A stretch of DNA of 64,000 nt from the NCBI GenBank assembly GCA_046704745.1, contig JBJKRL010000148.1, positions 14,394 to 78,393 of the forward strand, in the 5' to 3' direction. The position numbers and the translations under genes were made by a program. A model generated the notes under the pieces. It made no database searches, was not told where the DNA came from, and saw only the letters and a list, made by a program, of their open reading frames with translations. The DNA comes from CAWGGS01 sp046704745. Lineage in GTDB: Bacteria > Desulfobacterota > Desulfobulbia > Desulfobulbales > Desulfocapsaceae. Shown here in pieces: positions 1-7,239 of the stretch; position 1 is the first letter of the stretch, and each line of letters starts with the position of its first letter.

Positions 1-258
1 AATCTTAAAACAATAAGATTCGCTGGACATGTGATCGGATCGGGAAGTAATCGCCGCCTAGTTTACCTTCTGTACAGGGACAAAACAAGTAAAATGTTCT
101 CGTAAAAACACGTCCGGGGCCATCTTTAGTCAGTCATCTAATTTGTGCACGATACCAGTAAAGGTCAAGAGAGGAAACGTGTTTGACAGCATTTCCTCTT
201 GCATGCTATATTCATAAACTTTCCTGAGCAAATTAAATATCTAGACCAGGAGTCACTA

Positions 259-1551
259 ATGAAAACGAGTACTTCCGGAAAAATGTTTCAAAGGGCTATG
301 ACATTGATTCCAGGTGGGGTCAACAGTCCTGTCAGAGCCTGCCGATCCGTAGGATGTGATCCGTTGTTTATAAAGAAGGCAGCAGGCGCAAAACTTGTCG
401 ATGTTGACGGCAATGAATTTATCGATTTTGTCGGATCATGGGGGCCTATGATACTTGGGCATACGCATCCTGCAATATTGGATGCGATTTGCCATGCTGC
501 GGCAGATGGAACCAGTTTCGGCGCTCCGACTGAGGCTGAAATAGAGCTGGCTGCTCTGGTGGTAGAAGCGGTTCCTTCAATCGACAAGGTCCGATTTGTC
601 AATTCGGGAACTGAAGCAACAATGAGCGCCGTTCGACTTGCCAGAGGTTACACCGGAAAAAAAACAATTATAAAATTTGATGGCTGTTATCATGGCCATG
701 CCGATTCCTTTCTGGTCAAAGCCGGTTCCGGTGTCTTGACCTTGGGGATTCCCGGAAGTCCCGGTGTCCCCGAGGATATTGTGAAAAACACCGTTTCAAT
801 ACCTTACAATGATTTGGAAATATTGGAAAAGACTCTTGACGAGGAGTCGTTGGATATTGCATGTGTGATTGTAGAGCCGGTGGCAGGTAATATGGGGTGT
901 GTGCCTCCCAGGCAAGATTTTTTGGCCGGGCTCAGAAAAATGACTGCACAACGAGGAATTGTGTTGATATTTGATGAGGTTATTACCGGCTTTAGATTGT
1001 CTTACGGGGGGGCTCAGGAATATTTCGGGGTTATGCCCGATCTGACATGTCTGGGCAAGATCATCGGCGGAGGCCTACCGGTGGGCGCATATGGCGGAAA
1101 GTCTGAAATCATGGATTGCATTGCCCCTGATGGTCCCGTGTACCAGGCTGGAACACTCTCCGGCAATCCTTTAGCCATGGCCGCCGGCATTGCTGCCCTT
1201 AGCCTACTGAAAGAAAAAGGTTTTTACGCTGCGCTTGAAGAGAAGGCCTCCTGGCTGGCGGATCGTTTGCAAACAGTGGCTCAGACATGCGGCATCGAGG
1301 TGCAATTGAACAGGGTCGGTTCGTTATTGACGACATTTTTTACCTCTGAACCGGTTACGGATTTCAACTCGGCGATGACATCGGATACCAACCGCTATGC
1401 CTGCCATTATCGCCAAATGTTGAGTCAGGGGATTTATCTTGCACCTTCACAATTTGAAGTTGCTTTTATTTCAGCTGCTCACACATTAGATGATCTGGAA
1501 AAGATGGTAAAAATGACTGAATGGTCATTCAAAAAATTAAGGGAATTATAA
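259..1551 (+). CDS. hemL: Glutamate-1-semialdehyde 2,1-aminomutase
   Basis: PLP-dependent enzyme that converts glutamate-1-semialdehyde to 5-aminolevulinate, the committed precursor of tetrapyrroles (C5 pathway, cytoplasm). The 430-aa product has the usual family length. The N-terminal block IPGGVNSPVRA is canonical. FDEVITGFR carries the PLP-contacting Asp (about D239), and GKIIGGGLPVGAYGG carries the Schiff-base Lys (about K267). An in-frame ATG exists 60 nt upstream at 199, but ATG 259 has AGGAG at 248-252 with good spacing and begins at the family's normal N-terminus, so it is preferred. It is followed about 85 nt later by the first ATP synthase genes. Haem made through this route would serve cytochromes, but that role is inferred. 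Confidence 0.96.
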   Translation: MKTSTSGKMFQRAMTLIPGGVNSPVRACRSVGCDPLFIKKAAGAKLVDVDGNEFIDFVGSWGPMILGHTHPAILDAICHAAADGTSFGAPTEAEIELAALVVEAVPSIDKVRFVNSGTEATMSAVRLARGYTGKKTIIKFDGCYHGHADSFLVKAGSGVLTLGIPGSPGVPEDIVKNTVSIPYNDLEILEKTLDEESLDIACVIVEPVAGNMGCVPPRQDFLAGLRKMTAQRGIVLIFDEVITGFRLSYGGAQEYFGVMPDLTCLGKIIGGGLPVGAYGGKSEIMDCIAPDGPVYQAGTLSGNPLAMAAGIAALSLLKEKGFYAALEEKASWLADRLQTVAQTCGIEVQLNRVGSLLTTFFTSEPVTDFNSAMTSDTNRYACHYRQMLSQGIYLAPSQFEVAFISAAHTLDDLEKMVKMTEWSFKKLREL

Positions 1552-1637
1552 AAAAATCGTTGACTTTGATCTGTGAGCATGCTACCAAAAGCCTGTTGTA
1601 TTCTGGGGGATACCCTTAAAGTGAAGTGGTGATCGGA

Positions 1638-1892
1638 ATGTCTGATCTGAAAGATGAATTTGTTCAGCTACTAGCACACTATGGACATGTCGGTTTTACC
1701 TTTGTCGCCTGCATTTTCATCGGTCTGTTCGGAGGGATCTTCCTTGATCAGAAGGTGTTTCATACAGCACCATGGTTTACTTTTATAGGGCTTGCATTTG
1801 GAATTGTTGCAGGCTTTAAGACGTTGTTGCAGGTCCTCTGGCGCGCCAATAAAGAAGATAAAGAGAAGGACAATAGAGGATCTCGTGGTTGA
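1638..1892 (+). CDS. atpZ: AtpZ/AtpI-type small membrane protein of the ATP synthase locus
   Basis: An 84-aa protein with two hydrophobic segments (roughly residues 18-38 and 47-66) and a charged C-terminus, typical of the AtpZ family encoded ahead of F0 genes and proposed to help assemble or supply ions to the F0 sector. ATG 1638 is chosen; GTG codons at 1626 and 1629 in the same frame would add only a few residues, and no start has a strong Shine-Dalgarno. The 3' end overlaps the next gene by 8 nt, pointing to translational coupling. The position directly before atpI, atpB and atpE supports the call more than any single residue does. Confidence 0.8.
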   Translation: MSDLKDEFVQLLAHYGHVGFTFVACIFIGLFGGIFLDQKVFHTAPWFTFIGLAFGIVAGFKTLLQVLWRANKEDKEKDNRGSRG

Positions 1893-2307
1893 AAATTTAT
1901 TATCCCTGCAGAAATTGCAGGTAATGAGTTGGATAATCTTACTGGTATCAGCAGTAGGCTCCTGGATCGTTTGCTCCTGGTCGTTTGCTTTGGCTGTATT
2001 GGCCGGCGGGGTTATATCGATCCTGAGCTTCCTGGTCTCGCAAAAAGATGTCGCTGGGTTTCTCGACTCTTTTGCCCCTGATCAGGATGAAGAAAGTGAA
2101 AAAAAGAAGATAAAAAAGATAAAAACCGGTCTTGTAATTAAGTTCTGGTTCCGATTAGTAATCATCGGCATCGTCTTATTTCTTCTTATCAGAAGTCATA
2201 AGGTGAATGTCATTGGATTGATTCTGGGCTTGTCGACGGTAATGTGTACTGTCACAATCGCGTTGTTGAACGTGGCCAGACACTATTTTTTCAGTGGGAG
2301 GAGGTAA
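1885..2307 (+). CDS. atpI: ATP synthase protein I-like membrane protein
   Basis: A 140-aa protein with four predicted membrane spans: two near the N-terminus (GSWIVCSWSFALAVLAGG), a charged Lys-rich cytoplasmic loop around residues 70-80, then two more. This is the AtpI layout; the family is thought to assist c-ring assembly. GTG 1885 is preferred because AGAGGA at 1875-1880 sits 4 nt upstream; a downstream ATG at 1924 would remove much of the N-terminal region. It overlaps atpZ by 8 nt and ends just upstream of atpB, so the four genes form one operon. AtpI sequences are poorly conserved, so the assignment leans on topology and neighbours. Confidence 0.78.
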   Translation: MVENLLSLQKLQVMSWIILLVSAVGSWIVCSWSFALAVLAGGVISILSFLVSQKDVAGFLDSFAPDQDEESEKKKIKKIKTGLVIKFWFRLVIIGIVLFLLIRSHKVNVIGLILGLSTVMCTVTIALLNVARHYFFSGRR

Positions 2308-2315
2308 AAGGGGTT

Positions 2316-3038
2316 ATGGAACATCCAATACTTTTTATATCAGTTATTTTACAGGAACTGGGGCTACCGGTACCTCACGGTTTCGTCGGGCACGGAATAG
2401 TGTCACAATTGTGCTCACCGTATATGACGTATACCTGGCTGGTCATGATCTTTCTTATCCTTGTTTCTAAATTGACTCTTGGAAATCTTGAGATGATCCC
2501 CGGAAGCGGCCAGAATTTCTGGGAGGCCGTCATCGGTGGTATGGATGATTTCTTTGTTGAGAATATGGGCCGGCAGATGGCGGATGCCCTGTATCCCATG
2601 CTCGCAACCTTTTCCTTATATATCGCAGTTGCCAATCTGATCGGATTGATGCCGGGATTTATGTCACCAACGGCCAGTCTGAATACAACCTTGGCATTGA
2701 CCATTATCGTATGGGTGGTCCATCATTATATCGGTTTTAAGAATCATGGTCTGAAGTACTATAAACACTTCATGGGTCCCCTTTGGTGGCTTGTTCCGCT
2801 TATGTTGCCCATCGAGGTGATCAGTAACATTGCTCGTCTGGTTTCACTCTCAGTCCGTCTTTTCGGAAACATCATGGCCAAAGAGACCCTGCTCCTGATC
2901 CTCTTTTCGCTGGCCGGAGCATATTTTGCGCCGCTGCCCATCATGTTGCTCGGTGTACTTGTCTCTTTGGTTCAGGCAATGGTCTTTGTTCTGCTGGCAG
3001 TGGTCTACTGCGCACAGGCCCAGGAACATGCTCATTAA
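2316..3038 (+). CDS. atpB: ATP synthase F0 subunit a
   Basis: Subunit a forms the two ion half-channels beside the c-ring in the inner membrane. The 240-aa protein is strongly hydrophobic. The segment LVSLSVRLFGNIMAKE contains the essential Arg that faces the c-ring carboxylate, and the last helix ends LVQAMVFVLLAVVYCAQA. ATG 2316 follows GGAGGAGGT at 2297-2305; the longer in-frame extension to 2244 overlaps atpI and is not family-like. It belongs to the first of two ATP synthase loci in this window; the F1 genes and both b-type subunits are 22 kb away. Confidence 0.96.
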   Translation: MEHPILFISVILQELGLPVPHGFVGHGIVSQLCSPYMTYTWLVMIFLILVSKLTLGNLEMIPGSGQNFWEAVIGGMDDFFVENMGRQMADALYPMLATFSLYIAVANLIGLMPGFMSPTASLNTTLALTIIVWVVHHYIGFKNHGLKYYKHFMGPLWWLVPLMLPIEVISNIARLVSLSVRLFGNIMAKETLLLILFSLAGAYFAPLPIMLLGVLVSLVQAMVFVLLAVVYCAQAQEHAH

Positions 3039-3179
3039 AAGATCGATTTATTATACCACAAGGGCATAAGTTTCGTATGAGCAGGCAAACTGCTCAACTC
3101 AGCTTTATATATAGGAAGGTAGAAGAGTTTTCCTACTAAGGAAGAAGGCCAAAAATACTATTTCAAGAAGGAGAAAAAA

Positions 3180-3443
3180 ATGACAGGTAATTTAGCGGTT
3201 GCTTTAGTTTGCGTAGGTGCTGCCCTTTCCGCCGGTCTCGCCGGTCTGGGAGCAGGTATCGGTATCGGTACCACAGGACAGGGTGCTTGTATGGGTCTGG
3301 CCCGTAACCCCGAGATTCAACCGAAGTTGATGGTTTTCATGATCCTCGGTATGGCACTTGCTGAGTCTTGTGCTATATACGGTCTGGTCATTTCCCTGAT
3401 TCTGTTGTATGCTAACCCGCTCAAGAGTCTATTAGGCGTCTAA
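3180..3443 (+). CDS. atpE: ATP synthase F0 subunit c
   Basis: An 87-aa hairpin of two membrane helices with the conserved ARNPE loop (about residues 41-45). The ion-binding carboxylate is E62 in MALAESCAIYGL. S63 and Y67 follow it, which matches part of the sodium site of Ilyobacter-type c-rings, but the helix-1 Gln of that site is Ile here by alignment, so the coupling ion is not settled. AAGAAGGAG lies just before ATG 3180, and a strong intrinsic terminator follows at 3469-3500. A 141-nt gap separates it from atpB, and a strong Shine-Dalgarno fits the high expression that c-ring stoichiometry needs. Confidence 0.97.
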   Translation: MTGNLAVALVCVGAALSAGLAGLGAGIGIGTTGQGACMGLARNPEIQPKLMVFMILGMALAESCAIYGLVISLILLYANPLKSLLGV

Positions 3444-3468
3444 GAGTTTTTCTTTCATAGAAAGAGAG

Positions 3469-3500
3469 AAAAAGGCTGCAGAGCGATCTGCGGCCTTTTT
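3469..3500 (+). terminator. Intrinsic terminator after atpE
   Basis: A 14-bp stem (3469-3482 with 3487-3500, one G-U pair) closes a 4-nt loop and ends in T5, followed by CTTTTT. It closes the atpZ-atpI-atpB-atpE operon. Confidence 0.93.
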
Positions 3501-3594
3501 CTTTTTGGCCAACCCGGATTCTTGCAGGTTAGATGAAATCATCTCTTAACTTTATACATTTACAGGATGAAGTAGTTGTTCGGTAAATTTTTTA

Positions 3595-3769
3595 GTTGAT
3601 TACGTATAAACTTCAGCCTCATCAGCCGGAAGGGGCCAAGGACCACCTGTTTCACGGATGTCTGTGGCCTGGAAGGCCACGGTCAAGCCCCCATGGATTG
3701 GTTTATGGCGTCCCGTGAGGCAGGTGGTCCTTGGCCCCGGATTAATGGTTGAGCTTTGTAGGTAATCAG
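3595..3769. mobile_element. Palindromic MITE-like element
   Basis: A 175-bp near-palindrome without coding capacity. The inner arms 3632-3657 and 3713-3738 pair over 26 bp with two G-T wobbles, 18 bp of which are a perfect inverted repeat. The outer arms continue imperfectly to TGATTAC at 3597-3603 and GTAATCA at 3762-3768. A small hairpin (GTGGCCT/AGGCCAC, 3664-3680) sits near the centre. The element is flanked by identical 9-bp direct repeats AATTTTTTA at 3586-3594 and 3770-3778, which could be a target-site duplication. I saw no second copy in the window, so mobility is inferred from structure; a structured intergenic RNA is the alternative. Confidence 0.55.
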
Positions 3770-3868
3770 AATTTTTTATGAAATATTCAAGGTAATCCTG
3801 TTCAGTGCTAATGACTCAATTTGATTAGGGAATCGTTCCGGTAAGACAAGAGAGAAGGCGATAGAGGC

Positions 3869-4591
3869 ATGGAAGATGATGACATTGTGATCCATCCGCG
3901 GCAGTCGCGTCGGGAAAGTCCTGTACCTGAAACAGGCCTGCTTCTGGTAAATCCAGTCGAGGCACGTTATGGTATTGAGGCAGCCTGCGCCCTAGGAGCT
4001 GAGAAACGGAATTTTTATCACTCGAATCTTTGTGTTGATACTTCAAAGGGCTACTTTGTGGCGGGGCCTGCGATCGGAGCACCATTGGCTGCCATGACAA
4101 TGGAAAAGCTCATTGCCCTTGGCGCCAAGAAGATCTACCTCTTCGGCTGGTGCGGCTCGATGACGGAATCTCTTTTTATCGGAGACCTGTTGATTCCGAC
4201 TTCCGCCCGAAGCGGGGAGGGAACATCGGCATACTATGTAACAGAATTCCAGCCTTCGCCTTCTCCATCTTTAACAGAGGCTTTGCGTAGTCAACTGGAT
4301 GACAGGTCTTTGACTTGGTCTGAGGGATGCGTCTGGTCAACGGATGCGCCATACAGAGAAAAAAAGAGTTATCTGAAAAAACTCCACGAAGAGTATGGGG
4401 TTGCAGCCGTCGATATGGAGCATTCCGCTTTATGCAGCGTTGCTTTTTTCCGAAACATTCAATTTGCCGCTCTGCTCCTTGTCTCCGATGAAGTCTGGGG
4501 CAAGAACTGGAAACCAGGATACTCCAAACAGGAATTTAAAACTCGAAGCAGGATGCTTATAGATATATTTATACAAGAGCTTCCTCTCTAG
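3869..4591 (+). CDS. Nucleoside phosphorylase family protein
   Basis: A 240-aa protein of the PNP/UDP phosphorylase superfamily, which cleaves nucleosides with phosphate (or hydrolyses related N-glycosides). The visible signatures are the glycine-rich region VAGPAIGAPLAAMTMEKLIALGAKKIYLFGWCGSM (about residues 63-97, phosphate and ribose site) and VAAVDMEHSAL near residue 180, where the Met-Glu pair contacts ribose in this family, followed by LLVSDE carrying the base-contacting Asp. Substrate (uridine, purine or other) cannot be read from sequence. It lies 7 nt upstream of rimO, so the two genes are probably co-transcribed. The first 15-20 residues are polar and unlike the core fold. Confidence 0.85.
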   Translation: MEDDDIVIHPRQSRRESPVPETGLLLVNPVEARYGIEAACALGAEKRNFYHSNLCVDTSKGYFVAGPAIGAPLAAMTMEKLIALGAKKIYLFGWCGSMTESLFIGDLLIPTSARSGEGTSAYYVTEFQPSPSPSLTEALRSQLDDRSLTWSEGCVWSTDAPYREKKSYLKKLHEEYGVAAVDMEHSALCSVAFFRNIQFAALLLVSDEVWGKNWKPGYSKQEFKTRSRMLIDIFIQELPL

Positions 4592-4598
4592 GCATCCT

Positions 4599-5930
4599 AT
4601 GAAGAAAATGCATGTGACCAGTCTTGGTTGTCCCAAAAATCTTGTTGATTCCGAGGTGATGCTTGGAGTTCTCGAACAAGACGGCTGGGTCATTGAATCC
4701 GAACCGCAGGCAAGTGATGTGCTGCTCGTCAATACCTGCGGATTCATTCAGCCTGCCGTGGAAGAGGCGATTGAGGCAATACTGACACTGATTGCCGTAA
4801 AGGAACAATTTCCTGAGAAATTTGTCGTTGTTGCCGGCTGTCTTGTGCAACGATATAAAGAAAAACTGAGAAGTGAGTTTCCCGAGGTTGATCTTTTCGT
4901 GGGAACGGAAAGTGTCGCCCATATAGCCGAACTTTTTGATGGTCTTATAGCCGGAAGGTTACAGAAATCTTTTCAGTTTGATGAGAGGTTTCTCATGACC
5001 TCCAAGATTCCCAGAAGGCGTGCAACCCCGTTTTTCAGGGCCTGGCTCAAAATAACGGAAGGATGCAGTAATAAGTGTGCCTATTGCATGATCCCTTCGA
5101 TCCGGGGAAGCCTCAGGAGCAGAACCATTGCCGATCTGGTTCAGGAAAGCATCCGTCTGGAACAGGAAGGGGTAAAAGAGCTGACGCTTATAGCCCAGGA
5201 TTTAACGGCCTTCGGCAATGAGAAAGGGGAAAAAAATCATATTACCCGATTGCTACGGGAACTTATAGACCATACAACCATTCCCTGGATTCGCTTGATG
5301 TATCTCTATCCTAGTGGAATTACGAACGAGTTGCTTGAAATCATGGCCGCGAATCCACAGATCGTTTCCTACTTGGATATCCCTTTTCAGCATGTTAGCG
5401 ATCCTGTTCTGAAGCGGATGAATCGTCGCTATGGTCGTGATGATCTGTACCGATTGGTGGATACAATCCGTTCGCACCTCCCCGAGGTTGCTTTGCGGAC
5501 GACTTTTTTACTCGGTTTCCCAGGAGAAACGGAACGAGATGTCCTTCTTCTCGAAGAGTTTTTAAGAGAAGCTCGAATCGACCATGTCGGTGTTTTTGCC
5601 TATGCCAATGAAGAGGGATGTGCCTCAGAGTTTTTCCCGGAGCAGTGCTCGGAAGTGGAAAAAAAAGCAAGAGTCGACCATATCCTGTCAACCCAGGCCG
5701 ATATTTCCACCGAGTTGTTAAAAAAGTATATCGGTAGGGTCGAACCTGTCCTGGTCGAGGGACTGAGCAGGGAGACGGACCTTTTATTGGAAGGCAGGAC
5801 GCAGTTCCAGGCGCCGGAGATAGACGGTTGTGTCCTGCTAACAGAAGGTGAAGCAACACCCGGTGAAATTGCCCTGGTTCGAATAGATGAAACGCAGGTC
5901 TATGATCTTGTAGGGGGGATCGTAAAATAA
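4599..5930 (+). CDS. rimO: Ribosomal protein S12 methylthiotransferase RimO
   Basis: Radical SAM enzyme that methylthiolates the conserved Asp of ribosomal protein S12. The 443-aa protein has the full architecture: an N-terminal UPF0004 domain with LGCPKNLVDSE and VNTCGF cysteines for the auxiliary cluster, a radical SAM domain with the CSNKCAYC cluster motif (about residues 159-166) followed by IPSIRGSLRSR, and a C-terminal TRAM domain with ending typical of RimO rather than MiaB. ATG 4599 follows TAGG closely. It is separated from the upstream nucleoside phosphorylase by 7 nt and ends before a hairpin shared with the convergent hup gene. Confidence 0.96.
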   Translation: MKKMHVTSLGCPKNLVDSEVMLGVLEQDGWVIESEPQASDVLLVNTCGFIQPAVEEAIEAILTLIAVKEQFPEKFVVVAGCLVQRYKEKLRSEFPEVDLFVGTESVAHIAELFDGLIAGRLQKSFQFDERFLMTSKIPRRRATPFFRAWLKITEGCSNKCAYCMIPSIRGSLRSRTIADLVQESIRLEQEGVKELTLIAQDLTAFGNEKGEKNHITRLLRELIDHTTIPWIRLMYLYPSGITNELLEIMAANPQIVSYLDIPFQHVSDPVLKRMNRRYGRDDLYRLVDTIRSHLPEVALRTTFLLGFPGETERDVLLLEEFLREARIDHVGVFAYANEEGCASEFFPEQCSEVEKKARVDHILSTQADISTELLKKYIGRVEPVLVEGLSRETDLLLEGRTQFQAPEIDGCVLLTEGEATPGEIALVRIDETQVYDLVGGIVK

Positions 5931-5952
5931 GAGAAAAAGAGCAGAATCAGAA

Positions 5953-5993
5953 CTTCAGATGTTGAGGTACTTTTTTCACCTCAACATCTGAAG
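5953..5993. terminator. Hairpin between convergent rimO and hup
   Basis: A perfect 16-bp stem (5953-5968 with 5978-5993) closes a 9-nt loop containing TTTTTT. It lies between the 3' ends of two convergent genes and probably terminates both. The T-tract outside the stem is weak on either strand, so the efficiency is uncertain. Confidence 0.7.
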
Positions 5994-6003
5994 CGTTTCT
6001 CTC

Positions 6004-6291
6004 TTACTTCTTCCTGTTGTTATTGACTTGCTCGCGCAGGTCTTTGCCCACCTTGAAGAACGGCAGTTTTTTCGGTTTGACTTTGATTTTTTTGCCGGTT
6101 TTCGGGTTACGGCCTTCATAAGAGTCGTATTTCTTTATAACGAAACTGCCAAACCCCCGGATTTCGATACTTTCACCTTTTGCAAGTGCCTCCGTCATGG
6201 TTTCAATGACAGTATTTGTAATAGCAGCAGCTTCGCGATGAGGTATGCTGATGTCTTGCGCCAGGGCTTCAATGAGTTCTGATTTGTTCAT
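6004..6291 (-). CDS. HU/IHF family DNA-binding protein
   Basis: A 95-aa nucleoid-associated protein that bends DNA as a dimer. The N-terminal helices MNKSELIEALAQ and the DNA-binding arm RGFGSF, GRNPKTGK and PFFKVGKDLRE are canonical. The GRNPKTG arm and overall composition are closer to IHF-beta than to classical HU, but paralog assignment needs a phylogeny. GGAG sits 6 nt before ATG on the minus strand. It appears monocistronic: a terminator lies upstream at 6451-6476 and a hairpin downstream at 5953-5993. Confidence 0.93.
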   Translation of the reverse strand: MNKSELIEALAQDISIPHREAAAITNTVIETMTEALAKGESIEIRGFGSFVIKKYDSYEGRNPKTGKKIKVKPKKLPFFKVGKDLREQVNNNRKK

Positions 6292-6450
6292 ACGTTACTC
6301 CTATTTCCGGAAGATTGGTTGCCCCCCCATGGGTACTTTGTCACTTTTTACGGGTGTGCTTCAGTTGACCGAGAGAATAAATAAAGTAATTTTCAACCTT
6401 TATGGCCAAGCGTGCTTCTTGGATCTCTTTAAATATCAGCATGTTACATG

Positions 6451-6476
6451 AAAAAGAGCCGGTAGAATCACCGGCC
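6451..6476 (-). terminator. Intrinsic terminator after rluB
   Basis: On the minus strand GCCGGT and ACCGGC pair around a 6-nt loop (6458-6475) and are followed by TCTTTTTC. It closes the cbpA-to-rluB operon and insulates hup. Confidence 0.88.
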
Positions 6477-6531
6477 TTCCTTTATAACTGTTTAGATTTA
6501 ATCAGCTATTTTTGGATTTGTAAAGAAATTT

Positions 6532-7236
6532 CTATAAAAAAATTTTTTTAATATCATCAGATGAGAGAATCCTGAAGGATCCGACCGGTAAATTTTTTAT
6601 TAAGAGATGTCCATAAGCAATGCGTTTGAGTTGTTTTACGGGCTTGCCGATGGCTGAAAACATCTTTTTTACCTGTCTTTTCCTGCCTTCATGGATGGTA
6701 ATCCTGACAAGACTCATGTTGCTTTCCCGTTTGATAATTACTGCCGTTGCCGGTGAGGTTTTTTTTCCCTCAAGCATTATTCCCTGCTCAAGGAGCTTCA
6801 AATCCCGAGGCGTCGGGTGTCCGCGCACCAGTGCCTCATAGGTTTTTTTGACCTCGAAACGAGGATGTTGAATACTTTCGGCAAGATCCCCATCGTTCGT
6901 CAGAATCAGGGCGCCTTCCGTGTCCAGATCCAATCGTCCCACGGGAAAGAGACGTGCCGAAAGACCATGCAGAAGAGAGGTCACGATGGGCCGGCCCTGC
7001 GGGTCTGAAAGCGTGGTAACATAACCGCTTGGTTTGTTTAAAAGGACGGTAATCGTTTTTTCTTTCATAGTGACCGGTTTTCCATCAAGGCAGATTTGTT
7101 GGACTTCCGGCCTGACCTGGGAACCCATGGCAGTTACCACCTTGCCGTCTACGCTTACCCGACCCTGACGGATCATCTCTTCCGCCTTGCGTCTTGAAGT
7201 GAGTCCGCATTGAGCGAGATATTTCTGAAGGCGCAA
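6532..7236 (-). CDS. rluB: 23S rRNA pseudouridine synthase, RsuA/RluB family
   Basis: A 234-aa protein with an N-terminal S4 RNA-binding domain (MRLQKYLAQCGLTSRRKAEEMI) and a pseudouridine synthase domain with the catalytic Asp motif FPVGRLDLDTEGALILTNDG (about residues 95-114), then the family block IHEGRKRQVKKMF. The enzyme isomerises a uridine in 23S rRNA (RluB, position 2605 in E. coli); RsuA or RluE/F specificity is possible, and RluB is the usual assignment at this length. It starts 3 nt after the UbiD-family gene stops, so it is the last gene of that operon, closed by the terminator at 6451-6476. Confidence 0.92.
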   Translation of the reverse strand: MRLQKYLAQCGLTSRRKAEEMIRQGRVSVDGKVVTAMGSQVRPEVQQICLDGKPVTMKEKTITVLLNKPSGYVTTLSDPQGRPIVTSLLHGLSARLFPVGRLDLDTEGALILTNDGDLAESIQHPRFEVKKTYEALVRGHPTPRDLKLLEQGIMLEGKKTSPATAVIIKRESNMSLVRITIHEGRKRQVKKMFSAIGKPVKQLKRIAYGHLLIKNLPVGSFRILSSDDIKKIFL

Positions 7237-7239
7237 GGA

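Noticed and set aside
1..20. 7-bp inverted repeat AATCTTA/TAAGATT at the window edge
   Set aside because: No T-run and no gene end in view, so a terminator cannot be claimed.
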